DNA from: Adiantum capillus-veneris
Taxonomy: Eukaryota > Streptophyta > Polypodiopsida > Polypodiales > Pteridaceae
Direction: 5' to 3'
Length of the DNA stretch: 64,000 nucleotides
NCBI GenBank assembly: GCA_014529385.2
Contig: CM043952.1
Location: forward strand, 56,336,619-56,400,618
Shown here in pieces: positions 20,022-32,985 of the stretch (position 1 is the first letter of the stretch; every line of letters starts with the position of its first letter). The notes beneath the pieces were generated by a model. That model saw only the letters and a list, made by a program, of their open reading frames with translations. It was not told the origin of the DNA and ran no database searches. The position numbers and the translations under genes were made by a program.

Positions 20022-21468
20022 GTCTTAGAGCTACCGATTGAGCTCTCCAACCTCCACTATTTTTGATCCTCATCACTCGAGTGATGGGGGGTAGGTAGGA
20101 TTAGTATGATAAGAGTGTTTCTGTTTTAGAGTTTAGTGATTAGCAAAGTTATTTTTTTCCAACTGATGTCCATCTGGAAGGTAGATGTTTGGTGGTGACT
20201 ATTGTGCATTTTGTCACTACATAAGGATACCTTTGAAGGAAAACGACAATGGATGTTTATATGTTACAATGGATGTTATCCATTTTATCAGGTGTACTAC
20301 TTCCTTTTACCTATGCTTTCCGCAGTTACATGTTTGCATCTTGTCATTTGAGTTTCTAACAATGCATAAAATTTACGAAGTTGTGACATTGCCAGTTTAG
20401 ATGCTATAATTTTTTCAAACTTCTAGTACCTTGTTCTTCTCTTTGAGTTTGGTCTTTTAGTTGGCTTTAAGTAGGTATCAGGACCTTAGGCTAAACTAGG
20501 CCACTTAATTGCTGACTTTAATTCCTAAATAGTCTATTAATTGTAGTAATTTTAGTAATGTTTTAGGCTATGAGGATATATTTCTCTCTAGCTTATTCCA
20601 GCTAAGTGTGACTTGTGTTGTGGAAGTCCATTTGTTAAGCTAGTATTTGAGACCTTGAGTCTCCCGGCTAGTTTATGCTCAAACTAGTATTTAAGACCTC
20701 GAGTCTCCCAGCTGCTGCTGATATTTGAGACCTCGATTCCTCGGCTACTTGTAACAACTATGAAAACAGCAAAAAAGAGAAAAGAGAAAGCAAATAGCAC
20801 ACACTTCCTTGTATTTTATGTTGATCACACTTAAGTGTTATAAGAGACATGATCACCAGTCTTTCCGCCGAGCATTCCTAGGGTTAACTACTCTTTAGTT
20901 GACATTTTTAAATTAATGTTGGTCAACCTAGTACTTACTTTAGCCCTAGCTCTTGTGTACTTCTCTTAGAGTCAACCTAATAGACCTTAACTAAATTACA
21001 TTTCATTCAGGTACTAAGCTTGTTCTAGTTGGCAATGTTACAATTCGTGATTTTTTTTGCATTTCCTAGAATATCATGTATGCATCTTACTTATTGCATG
21101 CCTGTACATGCTGCCTTTGAGCTTTCACAATGTCGTTTTTCTTATAGGTACTCCTATCGTGGATCCCGATGCTGCATTATTATATTCCGAGGGAAGAATC
21201 TACATCAAGAAGGGGGGCATGTTAACCACCGGTGTCCACTTCTAGTAGTCATGGGCCGGGCTTGTTGGTCCAATAGGAAAAGGGTAAAAGTGATCGCCGA
21301 TGAGAGATGCATTCTAATTGGAACATTCAAGGGTTAGTTGGCTAAGCATAGGCACCAAGTGTGAATGGGTGAGCTCATCAAAGTCACCTAAACCTAAAAA
21401 TCACTTATTCTCTCATTTGTGCAATTGAAGAGTTCTCTTGCTCCATCTCTATCTTCTTCTTCATCTCC

Positions 21469-21470
<2 letters not shown>
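20022..21470. other. Unassigned DNA with a short triplicated motif
   Basis: No convincing coding sequence. At 20643-20750 a motif of the form TATTTGAGACCTCGAGTCTCCCGGCT occurs three times with variation. Short frames (20185-20400, 21029-21337) are not supported by any recognisable domain. Confidence 0.4.
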
Positions 21471-21515
<45 letters not shown>

Positions 21516-21516
21516 C

Positions 21517-21559
<43 letters not shown>
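21471..21559. repeat. Compound (GT)n-(GA)n microsatellite
   Basis: GT dinucleotides at 21471-21512, a short ATGCAT spacer, then GA dinucleotides to 21559. Confidence 0.95.
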
Positions 21560-21562
<3 letters not shown>

Positions 21563-21719
21563 GTGATCGAGCATTGCGAGGGCACGACGGTGGCAAGGTG
21601 GTTGAGCGCGGCACGACGATAGCTCCCTCCTCTTTGTGGCAAGGAATCCTCCATGAATGCGAGCATAGGGTAGTGAGTGACACACCCTTGATCTCTTGTG
21701 CTTGCAGCCATTTGTGGCT

Positions 21720-21861
21720 CGCACATAGTGTATGACAAGTCCCTTGCTTTGACACGTGCGACAAATGTGCAAACTCATTGACCCACATACCTTATTCATC
21801 ATATATATAAAGAAACAAAGAGTGAATGCTACTTTAGGCCAGTCTACTCCACCTCACTTTG

Positions 21862-21956
<95 letters not shown>

Positions 21957-21998
21957 TTCTTGTTCTTTGCATATGCACCACATTTATACACCCCTTCA
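21720..21998 (+). repeat. 5' LTR (diverged) of the decayed copia-like element
   Basis: Its right part matches 25540-25702: TATATATAAAG, TGCTACTTTAGGCCAG, CT repeat (21866-21920), poly-C (21926-21956) and CACCCCTTCA-like end. The left 100 bp are poorly conserved, so the start is approximate. Confidence 0.5.
21866..21956. repeat. (CT)n followed by poly-C inside an LTR
   Basis: CT dinucleotides to 21920, then CCTCT and 31 C residues (21926-21956). It occupies the same LTR position as the CT tract at 25624-25675. Confidence 0.95.
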
Positions 21999-22000
21999 GC

Positions 22001-22014
22001 TGGCATCAAAGTGC
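22001..22014 (+). other. Degenerate tRNA-iMet primer-binding site
   Basis: TGGCATCAAAGTGC lies two bases after the LTR CA end at 21998. Compared with TGGTATCAGAGC it carries C and A changes and an extra T. Confidence 0.5.
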
Positions 22015-23440
22015 ATGGTGATAGCAGGGAGCATGGCCATGTCAGCTATCCGATTAGCTTGCTCCCTCTTTGTGGAGAGAACAAGAAATCTTGGAGGACT
22101 TGTGAGAACACAATTGGATCTTGTGAGCACATATGAGAGTGATGTATGCTCTTTTGGAATCTTAGAAGGCAATGTGGAAGATAGTGTGTGTGTGCAGTAA
22201 CACTATTTTGCAAAACATTTTTCTCTTTGTAGATTAAAGAACTAAAAATTCTATCAGCTATTCCTCTTCATTTCAATGCAATCTACAACTTTAGAGAAGA
22301 AAATTTTTCCAATTTTCTCACCATTTTGCTGATATTTAGCTCAAACTAACTATATACATAAAAATTTAGGTTTCACGCAGTGTGCAAGTATGATGCACTT
22401 TTGAAAGCATGCCAAGTACTCAAAGCTGGGTGCATAAATTATGAGGTTGAAGTTTCCATTTCATATTGTGCAGAGCTTGAGGTTGATATTTTTTGGTAGA
22501 TTTAGGTAAAGAAGGAGTAGTGGCATATGAGGCATGGCATGGACAATTTCAGATCGATGTCAACTCCACTATCTATTGTGCTCTCATACACAAGCACAGA
22601 GGCATTTACACACCCTCACAGTGGTCTCTTGAGAGATGGAATTCTGCAAGCACACACTTGCTTGGAGGAAGAGTCTTCTACATTGACAGCACAGGTGGAC
22701 GACATTGGAGTTCTAATCGAGGATTACATTTCAGATGAGGTTTTCTACTCACAGCTTGCATTTTTTCCATATCAGATTACATTGCACATGTTATGTGCTC
22801 ATGTATGACTATGTGTATCACTTCAGAGAGCATGGTTTTGTGCAGTTTTATGATATGTATGTACATCCAAATATCGAGTGATCTAGTTACAGCTTGTAGG
22901 TAACAGATTCACAGGTTTATAGGGATTTTGGATAGGTACAATTATTTAGAGCCGCTCATTGAGGAATGAGCTAGATTGCCAGGCTTTGTGCAATTTATGT
23001 ATACCATATGTGGATTTTCTACTGAGAATCCTAGTGTCTATTTATGGTCTATGCAGCTTTTGTGAGGTTTTTAAGATTTTTCTCAAATTTTAGGGGGGAC
23101 TTTGTCCTTTTTTTCCTAGATTCTTTCCACGCTTTCTATGTATCTGCAGTTTACTCTCTTATGGTTTAGTGGTCGAGTGTGACTCCCACTTTGATGGTGA
23201 TTGACTTTTGATTCTCACTTTAACAGGTTTTGTCAATTTCGGACACAGATTAGTGTTCTTGTACACACTCTCACATGAGTGAGATTTGTGTATGCTCATA
23301 TTGGCTACATGTTACAAGCAGTGACAAGTTACAAGTTCTATAGGTTACATGTATAATTCATATGCAATTTTTAGATTTTACACATAGATTTGTGGGATGC
23401 GTATTGAGCATTCTGTTTGCTATCTACTTATGCATATATA

Positions 23441-24110
23441 GTTACTCGTTGTGCCTGCATTATCACGTAGTGCTTGTTTATGCGCTGATTTTTCTTGGTT
23501 TCAATGAGCAAAGGTTGGCCACTTCTACTATACATTGCTTTGGTAGAGCCACATTTTGCATATGCGAGCATCGTGGATTGATGGGTTGATCATGGTTTAT
23601 GATTGATATTTGCACATCTTACAAGGGAGGCTCTTATGGTTTTTTCCCAAGATTTTGGCTTCATGACCATACACTTTGGTTTCATATGCACTATTCCTTA
23701 AGATGACATCATGTGTGACAATTCAAAGTTGGAAGTGATGAGATTATGATATGTGAGGGCTATTTATCCGATCCTTGAGTCTTTGTTACTCGTTGTGCCT
23801 ACATTATCACGTAGTGCTTGTTTATGTGTTAACTTTTCTTGGTTTCAATGAGCAAAGATTGGCCACTTCTACTATACATTGCTTTGGTAGAGTCACATTT
23901 TGCATATGCGAGCATCGTGGATTGATGGGTTGATCATGGTTTATGGTTGAGATTTTGCACATCTTACAAGGGATACTCTTATCGTTTTCTCCCAAGATTT
24001 ATTCTCATAGTTTTGGCTTCATCACCATACACTTTGGTTTCATATGCACTATTCACTAATATGACATCTATCACGTGTGACAATTTAAACTTGGAAGTGA
24101 TGACTCGTGA
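23441..24110 (+). repeat. Tandem duplication of about 345 bp
   Basis: Sequence starting GTTACTCGTTGTGCC at about 23443 recurs from about 23787 (GTTACTCGTTGTGCC again) with point differences and a small insertion. Shared landmarks are CACGTAGTGCTTGTTTATG, GAGCATCGTGGATTGATGG and CATACACTTTGGTTTCATA. It lies within the decayed copia-like element. Confidence 0.85.
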
Positions 24111-24311
24111 GAGACGAAAATATCATTCTTGCCAATATATGTGATGTTGGTATTGTGGTCACAGAAGGCACATTAGGTGGCAATGTTACGCAAGAGGAAA
24201 CAACGGAGATGTATGCAGGATACACATGTGTTTGTGACACATGCTAGAGTAATGGCTTAATATGCGAGTGAGGGTGATGTCATGTTTACCTCTAGCGTTC
24301 CTCTTACTTAG

Positions 24312-24569
24312 ATGTCTTTGAGAGGTGGCACTTCCTCCCATTGGTTCTTAGATGAGGATGTAGTTTCCCACGTCACACCACATCGTGAGTGGTTTAGCAC
24401 TTTCTCTAGTGGGAGCTTAGGTTATGTACACTTGGTCGATAGTTTGGCGTTCAACATTGGAGAATCGATAGGAGATGTGTGCTTGCGATTACATAGTGGT
24501 GCATCCTATACGCTACAACATGTGCAATATGTACTTCAGTTGAGGCAAATTTTGATCTCAATGAGATAG
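24312..24569 (+). pseudogene. Copia protease remnant lacking its catalytic triad
   Basis: The frame reads SSHWFLDEDVVSHVTPHREWFSTFSSG and then GDVCLRLHSGASYTLQHVQYV. This is the copia aspartic protease to pre-integrase boundary, where the expected DSGAS is replaced by DEDVV. The catalytic Asp-Ser-Gly is therefore lost. The frame stops soon after, and the following 150 bp hold only broken pre-integrase-like sequence. Confidence 0.6.
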
Positions 24570-25452
24570 CTGCAAATTGTGGATATGGAATACTACTTAG
24601 AGAGCGGTCTTTTTAGATGCATTGTGGATCACTAATGATTGCTAAGGGAGCCCAAAGTGGCTTGGTATATCCTATGCATGTATCTAAGGTGCGAGATGAC
24701 ATACTCTTGTTTTTTTTTTGGCAGGCAATGAGCAAGAGACAAGACATGTTTCCCTTGTAAGTGAGATCCACCATGCTCACGAGATAGAGCTTTTAGCTAT
24801 GCAAGACATTTCAATAGACTCTATAGAGATCGAGATAGAGAGATGTGCTCTAGTGAGAAACAGTAGGTTTCATCAGAGTCTGGTTAAGCAGAGGTAGGAA
24901 GTTTGCTCCCTAGAGACATAGGCTCATGCTCATTCTCATGCTAGAGATGGATGAGATGATTCCAGGATGCATAGTTCTGCCTATGGATGAGAGGGACATA
25001 GCCATCTTAGTGTCAATGATGACACATCCATACATAATGAGTAGTCATGATAATGCAATGCATGCAAATAGTATTGAGGGAGGCTAGTATATCCAAGTGT
25101 GCATAGATTTCATTAGTGTTTAGGTGTCTCATGTATGACCTACTAGTATTGAGGCTTGACCTAGTAGCTACAGTGATAGAGTTTACAACAACAAGGATTG
25201 TCAGATGATTGATACTAGCATTATGCATTGTGGAGATATACATACAATAGAGAGATGTATTTAGGATTTTCATGGAGGCTCTAGTGTGGATACGCACGCT
25301 CGCCTCTCACTAGAGCCATATGGGCTGAATGTAGATGGAGTGAGCAAGCCAATGAGCATAAGTTAAGAGAGTGTCTCATCTATTTCTTGTACATACTAGT
25401 AGTTTAGCTAGTAAGACCCACTTATCAATGCATTTGCCTTTAAGTATAAAGT

Positions 25453-25621
25453 TGTTGGGGTAACGGTGACACATGTGCCATGTCAGTATGTGCCTTGCCC
25501 CAAGACAAGCATACAGTGTCCGCCTCCCACTGACCTCACTGACCCACTTACCTCATTCTTTATATACATAAAGCAATGAGGAGTGAGTGTTGCTTTAGGC
25601 CACTCTAGTCCACCCCAATCT

Positions 25622-25677
<56 letters not shown>

Positions 25678-25702
25678 CGCACCGCATTTGTGCACCCCTT
25701 CA
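25453..25702 (+). repeat. 3' LTR of the decayed copia-like element (250 bp)
   Basis: TG...CA ends, TATA-like TTATATACATAAAG near 25558, and a CT microsatellite at 25624-25675 downstream of it. Confidence 0.65.
25624..25675. repeat. (CT)n microsatellite inside the 3' LTR
   Basis: About 26 CT units, at the position equivalent to the tract in the 5' LTR. Confidence 0.95.
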
Positions 25703-27239
25703 TTATTATGATTACATGTAGCTAGGAAGTAGGAAATGAAGAAACAACAGGTTATAAAGCACTAAGTAGCATTATTCATTAGATGAGAAACGTATAATAT
25801 GCCAAAAACGGGCATATTATTTGTTGACCCAAATTATACGTCCGTTTTATACAATGCTACGTCAACAAAGTCAGCCTCCCATATATTTTTCTACTTTTTC
25901 AATGGAAAACTACTTTGTACAAAGTATTTTTTGATTGAAGAATACATTGATCAGAAAACAAAAATTTATATGGCGGCAGCACGCCTGTTGAGGCCATTAT
26001 TCATCACAAAAGGTAATCCATGTCAGAAATTGAAAAAAAAACTACATTTTTTTAATGATTCAGAAATCATTTGATATCTAGTGAATGGTTTAAAATTATA
26101 TTTGTTCAAAATAAATTTAAATTTTTATTAAAGTTTGATTGAAATTTTTTTTAGGGTCTAATTGTGTAAGCTTTGTATGTTGTGTAGAGCTCGGACTCTC
26201 ACTCATACAAGGTGTTTATTTTATAGGAGTCACTTGCTATGTGCTCAGTTTACTGACATGTGGAAGTGAATTAGTGATATAATTTAGAGTTTTCGTTGTG
26301 TGCAGAGTGTGCTCTCACATGAGGTAATTAGTCTACAAAATATAATGGAATAGAGGTCAGTTTTATTTAGGTCTTTGTTCGATTTTAACGTGCAAATATT
26401 TTCTCACCTCAAAGTGAACATAGGTTAAAAAAAATTTCCCTATGCAGAGCCATCATACTATGCTCTCACTAAAATAAAAATTTAGGAATCTCATGTATAA
26501 ATACATTGATATTTTATTATATTTATTTGGATTGCTACGTCTATCGTACTGTGTGATTGTACACGTGCACTAACTGCAGATAGATAAGCGCTCAAAGATC
26601 TATTGTGGGGTGTGAAAAATTTATGTTCCCACTTCAAATAGATATGGCAATCGTCAAGGTTTGCAATTAATTCTCATGCTTCAATGAGGATCAATTGCAA
26701 GTCTTGATTAATATTATCGATTATCATAATGTGTGAAAGTTGTAAGCTTACACTTTAGATAAATCGATATAGTGCAACATGAAATGATTAAATTTATTTG
26801 TATTATTTTTAATAAGTGTTTAAGATTATCAATTATTGTAAAGGATTTTTTTAAACTTAGAAATCTCTACGAAGGGTCAAGACCTGTATCTATCTATGCA
26901 TCTGAATTTTGACAACTCACTTGTGATTTAACTTAGCACCAAGAATATTTCATCAACCTTTGCACCAAGAATATTTCATCAACCTTTGCACCAAGAATAT
27001 TTCATCAACCAATTTTGGTGGGTATTGAAGGATGCCGTAAAAGATCTTTGATCGACTATGCCAAAGGTTCACACACTAAGCAAGTTCATCTCTCAAGAAA
27101 TATAATGTGTATTTGAGAGACGAGAGAAGAGGCGTCTTGGGGCACCATTGTGGTCTAAAGAAGAAGTGAATATGAAGGCTGTACACACCTCAAGATGGCC
27201 ATGAATCAAGCATTGATCCCACGCAAATTAATTTAGCAT
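25703..27239. other. AT-rich unassigned DNA with small repeats
   Basis: It holds an imperfect inverted repeat at 25767-25860 (core ATAATATGCC, 7-base loop, GGCATATTAT) and three direct copies of a 26-bp unit (GCACCAAGAATATTTCATCA...) at 26936-27010. The 91-codon frame at 25799-26074 overlaps the palindrome and has no recognisable domain. The last 200 bp may be decayed gypsy gag. Confidence 0.5.
26936..27010. repeat. 26-bp direct repeat, three copies
   Basis: Copies at 26936-26961, 26962-26987 and 26988-27010 (the last one partial), identical by eye. Confidence 0.95.
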
Positions 27240-27660
27240 GGTCTCAACCTCTCTCATTCCGAGAGAAGCAAAGGCAATGCATTAATGGCTTATGTATGTA
27301 TCGCGAAAAGCAAGGTCACATTGTTCAACGATGTCCAAGAAAGAGAATGATGAAGGTTCATAGTGAAATGGCCTCGACGTGTTCAAAAAACATGGACGTC
27401 CAACCTCAATAGAGATCGAACGGTTGGACAGAAGACAGGCAAAAGAAGGTCTCTTTCTTCTTGCTGATTCCACTTCAAGTTTTATGCTACCATTCAAGAT
27501 CCATATGGTGGGTAGGCACATGGATTGTGGAGCATTACTAGATTCAGGCACAACACTGTGCTTCGTGACAAAGAATTTGCAAAAGAACAAGGCATACCAA
27601 TTGTGGAGAAGTCTAATACAACAACTGTAGAAGTCATTGGTGTTTGTCCCCTCGCTTGTG
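27240..27660 (+). pseudogene. Chromovirus (Ty3/gypsy) gag end and N-terminal half of protease
   Basis: The plus strand encodes a gag zinc knuckle at about 27288-27340 (CMYREKQGHIVQRC, with the second Cys replaced by Arg). The N-terminal half of the retropepsin follows (ALLDSGTT, then after a frameshift KEFAKEQGIPI and VIGVCPLA). The frame breaks near 27555. At about 27660 the protease stops being readable on this strand. The C-terminal half starts at about 28755 on the opposite strand, so this is one side of an inversion breakpoint. Confidence 0.75.
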
Positions 27661-28755
<1,095 letters not shown>

Positions 28756-29793
28756 GACTTAGGAGACAATTGTGATATTTTCAATGAAGAAGATGTCCCT
28801 AAGGATAATCAAAGTGAAAAAACAGCATCCACCAAACCAGAACAAGTGGGAATTGCTGCTTTAGCACCGCTTACAGCCATAGAAGACATGCTCAAAAGGA
28901 TGAATGAAATGATGAATAACATGCAAAAAGCATCTATGAGGGGACCGTGGCAAGGGATATCTCAACAGGGACAACCAATTAGGCCGCAGAAATGGTGTGC
29001 AATCGAGGATAAATGGACCAACCATGAAACCAATGAGTGCTACTACCGATCAAAGTATGATGGGAATATTCAATATGTGTCTATGAGGCCACAAAGACAA
29101 CCCATGTACAGATATCAGCCTAATATGGCACCAACTCAAAGACCATAGATGGAAATGGAAAGACCTCAATCCGTGTTGGGTAAAAAATCTCCATATCTTG
29201 GACATATTGCAGTGCCTATAAAGTACATGCATTCAGATGGAGTCATAGATGAACAAGCAGTAGTGCATGTTACACCCTATGCTGAGCCTAGTCCATCTAC
29301 AGTAATGGTAGAAGGAGATTGGTATAATTCACATCCACCACCAATGGAAGAACCTGTGACTTATACTACATCAGAGGTTGCATCGATGTACTATGTAGCT
29401 AATCAAGGTCTTAGACCTTTGATGGTAAGAACCATGATTAATCCAAGGACTAGAAACTATCATAACTGTGGTGCAGATGATCATTGGAAAAATGAATGCC
29501 CACAGCCTGAAAAGAAAATTAAGCCAATTGAAGCTTTTTGTATACAATGTTGCAAAAAGGGAGGATACTTCCCTGAAGATTGTCCAAAAAATCCTTTAAA
29601 CAAGGGTAAAATAGTAGTGAACATAGTCCAAGTGATACCTAGTAGCTCATCTGAGAGTGAACCTATTGTTCCAATCAAGGTAATCACCAGAGCCCAGGCT
29701 AAGAAAAAGAAACATAACTCCTTTGGTGATGGGAGAATACTAAAATTTCCTCTCAAAAGACCAAGAGAAGCAGAAGCAAGAGGTATGGGATGA
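28756..29793 (+). pseudogene. Tat-like gag, C-terminal part with two degenerate zinc knuckles
   Basis: Reads AIDLGDNCDIFNEEDV from the breakpoint, then MLKRMNEMMNNMQKAS and tyrosine/proline-rich sequence. After a stop at 29146-29148 the frame continues to NCGADDHWKNEC (first Cys replaced by Tyr) and CIQCCKKGGYFPEDC (His replaced by Tyr). Both CCHC knuckles are thus damaged. The matching gag N-terminal half is at 48986-48613 on the minus strand and ends where this one starts. Gag would form the particle shell and bind RNA. Confidence 0.75.
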
Positions 29794-30021
29794 GAAAATA
29801 AAAAACAAAGGATTGAAATCAAGGAGAAAGCCAAGAAACTATTCCAAGAAAAAGTGAAAGAAATTGAAAGTGAAATCAAGGAAACCACCATGAAATCTGG
29901 AGGATCAATTTTGGTAGACAAAAGTTTTGAGCCAATCAATGCAGCCTTGAAAGCTTACCAAGAGGGACTTAAAGCAGGCCAAAACATGGAAAACAAATGA
30001 AAAAAATATCCTTCTCTAGAT

Positions 30022-30698
30022 ATGGAAGCAACTAAGCTTGAAGTTCATCAAAATTTGATAAGAATTACTCAAGAGATGCTGGAAAAACAAAAACCCAAGC
30101 TTGAGAGTATGGAAAAACATGAGGAGATTGTGGTAGGAACCAGTAAAGAGAAATCTGAAGTGGTGGTAGAACCTAACAATCAAGATGCCTTAGATGGAAT
30201 TCCGTTCGTAGAAGAAGACTGTCCAGGACAGCGTGGGAAAAAGTTAGAGAGATTAATGATGGGAGCCTAACTCTAAAGTCAGCTCCTATGGAGGAAGTTT
30301 GTTTAGACAATCTACCTCCTAATATGGACGTGGATGTACAATCCTTGTTTGGGAATTGTGGCTCTGAAGCTTCAGGAATGTCTAAACCAACGACTCTGAA
30401 ATCACTAACCTCTTACAGATAACGAAGACAAATCCATAGTGTGTAAAACCACTCAGATAAAGAGAGCGGAACAGACCCTAGAGGTAGACAACATCCATTC
30501 AATCATGTCTACAACCATTCAATGCACTCTTACTTTAGGAGAACTGTTTAAAACTAGACCAGATATTTGGAATGATCTACAAAAAACTCTAGAGAAGGTG
30601 GTGGTAACAGGACTAATCGTGAAAAATCTGGAAAAATTGAAACACAAATTGGATAACAAAGAGAACACTACGAAGGGAAAGAAGGAAACATAATCCTT
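30022..30698 (+). pseudogene. Tat-like gag-protease linker region
   Basis: Lys/Glu-rich, probably coiled-coil frames (30022-30270 and 30439-30693) between gag and protease, separated by stops. No domain is recognised. The preceding stretch 29794-30021 is Lys/Glu-rich as well. It belongs to the polyprotein by position only. Confidence 0.45.
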
Positions 30699-31253
30699 TC
30701 TGTGAGATATCATGATATAGAAACCATAGCAATATTGGATAGTGGGGCAGGCATAGCCATAGCCACGAAAGCAGTATGGGAATCATGGGGAAAACCACCC
30801 ATTAGACAAACTTGAATGAAATTGCAATTGGCTAGTGGAAACATCAAAAAACCCTTAGGACTGCTTGAAAAAGTGATAGTTAGTTCCTGTGGAATTGACT
30901 ATCAACACACTTTTGCAATAGTGGACTTTGGAAAGAAACTCAATTATGAAATCATCTGGGGAAGACCTTTCATGCGACAAGTACAACTTATCCAGGAATG
31001 GGGAAACAACTATCTGTACTTGAAGCAAGTGGGATCAATAACAAGGGTTAATCTAAAAGATCACACTTATAAAGATGTCATGAAAACGCCCATACAAGAC
31101 TTTGACTCAGTCTCTTTGGCTGAAACTAAGCTTCCATCTTGGTTGAACAAAGACACACCTATTTGGATGTACGGAGCCTCAGAAAATGGGAGTTTGAAAC
31201 TAGAAGAATGTATCTCAGAAAGAGATCGTATAGATGAAGCCTATGTACCTTAA
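30699..31253 (+). pseudogene. Tat-like aspartic protease
   Basis: The protease begins before the ATG at 30816: the plus strand carries IAILDSGAGIAIAT with Asp-Ser-Gly at 30738-30746, then a TGA at about 30813, then LQLASGNIKKPLG, NYEIIWGRPFMRQV and LYLKQVGSITRVNL. The IIWGRPFM segment corresponds to the conserved hydrophobic-Gly motif near the retropepsin C-terminus. The active-site triad is intact but the frame is interrupted once. Confidence 0.75.
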
Positions 31254-31311
31254 CCCTTTCTAGAGCATTTCTTTGAGCCGTTTGAGTGGACTCAAATTTT
31301 AACAACAATGG

Positions 31312-32187
31312 ATGTATGTACTAAATGCGTCTATGCCTACTCAATTTTGCAATGAGGACGGCTATGAAATAACTCCCATACAAATGATCTCAACCCTTCA
31401 CATTGAAGACAAAATTCAAGAATCCAAGGACTTGATGAAGGCTCAACAAGTCTTTTCAAACCTCTACTATGATGCAACAGATGAATTAGAAGAACATTCA
31501 GCTACCTTAGATGATTCGGAGTCAAAAAAAGAACATGTGAGAGCTAAACTACTCATGAAAGGAGGGGAGGAATTTTTTTTGACTTTCCAAACTAGAAATC
31601 GAGAAGAAAGAAATGGTATAGAAGAAAAAGAGACATGAGAAACTTGAAAGCTAGAGCTATGCCATCAGTCTCTAGTAGAACACAGTTTCTGATGCAAATA
31701 GCTTGATTGTGTCAAAGACAAAATCACTGGTAGATATCCTTTAAACGAAAAGCAGGCAACATCAAAAACATTGAGAAAAATGAGAAAGGAAGTTCAAGCA
31801 AAACCTAGATATTAGGACAAGGATTTAACCATGACACGAGTTGAACGGAGAAACAAGTATCAAGAGTTGAAGAAAGATCTAAAGGAGATATATACCACTG
31901 AAATGGAAACCACCGAGGAGGAAGGTAAATATGTAATGAGTGTTCCATACCATTACAAGAAATATACTCTCCAAAACAAAAAAATCATAGTCAAACAACC
32001 TATCAAGGAACTACGAAAACAGGGCGAGTCCTACGAAGGACCTGAAAACGCAAAAAAGATAGATCTGGCCAAACTTGGAGAAGATCCTAGACGTGCCTAC
32101 ATTGCAAATGACATGACGGAAGAAGAAGAAGAGCTTTTGTTAAGCTTACTGAAAGAATACTGTAGATATCTTTGCTTGGTCTTATAA
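31312..32187 (+). pseudogene. Tat-like protease-RT linker
   Basis: Frames 31312-31638 and 31831-32187 encode acidic and Lys/Glu-rich sequence. The second ends with IDLAKLGEDPRRAYIANDMTEEEEE and LLLSLLKEY, the usual lead-in to a gypsy RT. A frameshift near 32185 separates it from RT, since a frame continuing IFAWSYKDLKG and then VCQHTIPM is visible. Confidence 0.65.
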
Positions 32188-32233
32188 GGATCTCAAGGGT
32201 GTCAATCCAAAAGTTTGTCAACATACCATACCT

Positions 32234-32985
32234 ATGAGAGATGATGCGAAACCAAGCAGACAGAGGCCATATAATTATAATGAAACATTTGCCAGAAAGA
32301 TCAAAGAGGAGATAGAAAAGCTAAAGGAATCCGAATTCATTTATGAAATTGAACACACAGATTGGGTGTCTCCAATTGTGGTAGTACCCAAGAAAAATGG
32401 AAAATTAAGAGTGTGTGTCAATCTCAAGAAAGTGAATGCAGCTACCACTAGAGACAACTCTCCTCTTCCAATCATTGAGCATGTTTTAGAAAGAGTTGCA
32501 GGGAAAGAAGCTTACAGATTTTTAGATGGATTTTTGGGATACAATGAACTTTTGGTTGACCCCAAAGATCAACATAAAACTGCCTTTGCAACTGAATGGA
32601 GTATTTTTGCCTATCAGGTTATGCCTTTTGGGTTAACTAATGCTCATGCCACCTTTCAAAGATTGATGAGCCATGCTTTAAAAGAATATCTTTAGAGTTT
32701 CTTCGAAGTATATACGGATGATCTATGTGTACATTCATCAATATGCGTTGATCATTTTGATCTCAAAAAGGTATTCAAAAAATGTAGTATAGGATTTGCT
32801 TCAATCTTGAAAAGTGCACATTTATGAGCAGACAAGGAAAAATTTTGGGACATATAGTGTCTAAAAATGGCATAGCTACTGATATGGATAAAATTCATGT
32901 TATTGCCGATTTGCCTAGACCGACAACAGTCAAAGGGGTTCCAACTTTCATGGGACGTTGTCGATATTAGAAACGATTCATTTAC
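32234..32985 (+). pseudogene. Tat-like reverse transcriptase
   Basis: Gypsy RT motifs in order: FIYEIEHTDWVSPIVVVPKK, LRVCVNLKKVNAAT, YRFLDGFLGYNELLV (motif A Asp), HKTAFATEWSIFAYQVMPFG, LTNAHATFQRLM (motif B), then after a TAG at about 32693 VYTDDLCVHS with the catalytic Asp pair near 32710-32721. Downstream, ILGHIVSKNGIATDMDKI and TTVKGVPTFMGRCRY follow in shifted frames. So at least one stop and two frameshifts disable it. Confidence 0.88.

Larger units (their letters stand above)
21720..25702 (+). mobile_element. Decayed Ty1/copia-like element with microsatellite-bearing LTRs
   Basis: A 3' LTR at 25453-25702 (TGTTGGGGTAAC...CCCCTTCA) and a diverged 5' LTR ending at 21998 share a TATA-like box, TTTAGGCCA(C/G)TCTA, a long CT microsatellite and the CCCCTTCA end. 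A tRNA-iMet-like PBS follows the 5' LTR and a copia protease remnant lies at 24312-24569. No RT or RNase H is recognisable. The left edge is uncertain. Confidence 0.6.

Noticed and set aside
21394-21802. Overlapping minus-strand frames of 113-127 codons
   Set aside because: They are translations of the GT/GA microsatellite and its flanks (His-Thr and Ser-Leu repeats).
25767-25860. MITE with terminal inverted repeats
   Set aside because: The inverted repeat is imperfect beyond the 10-bp core, and no target-site duplication is visible.
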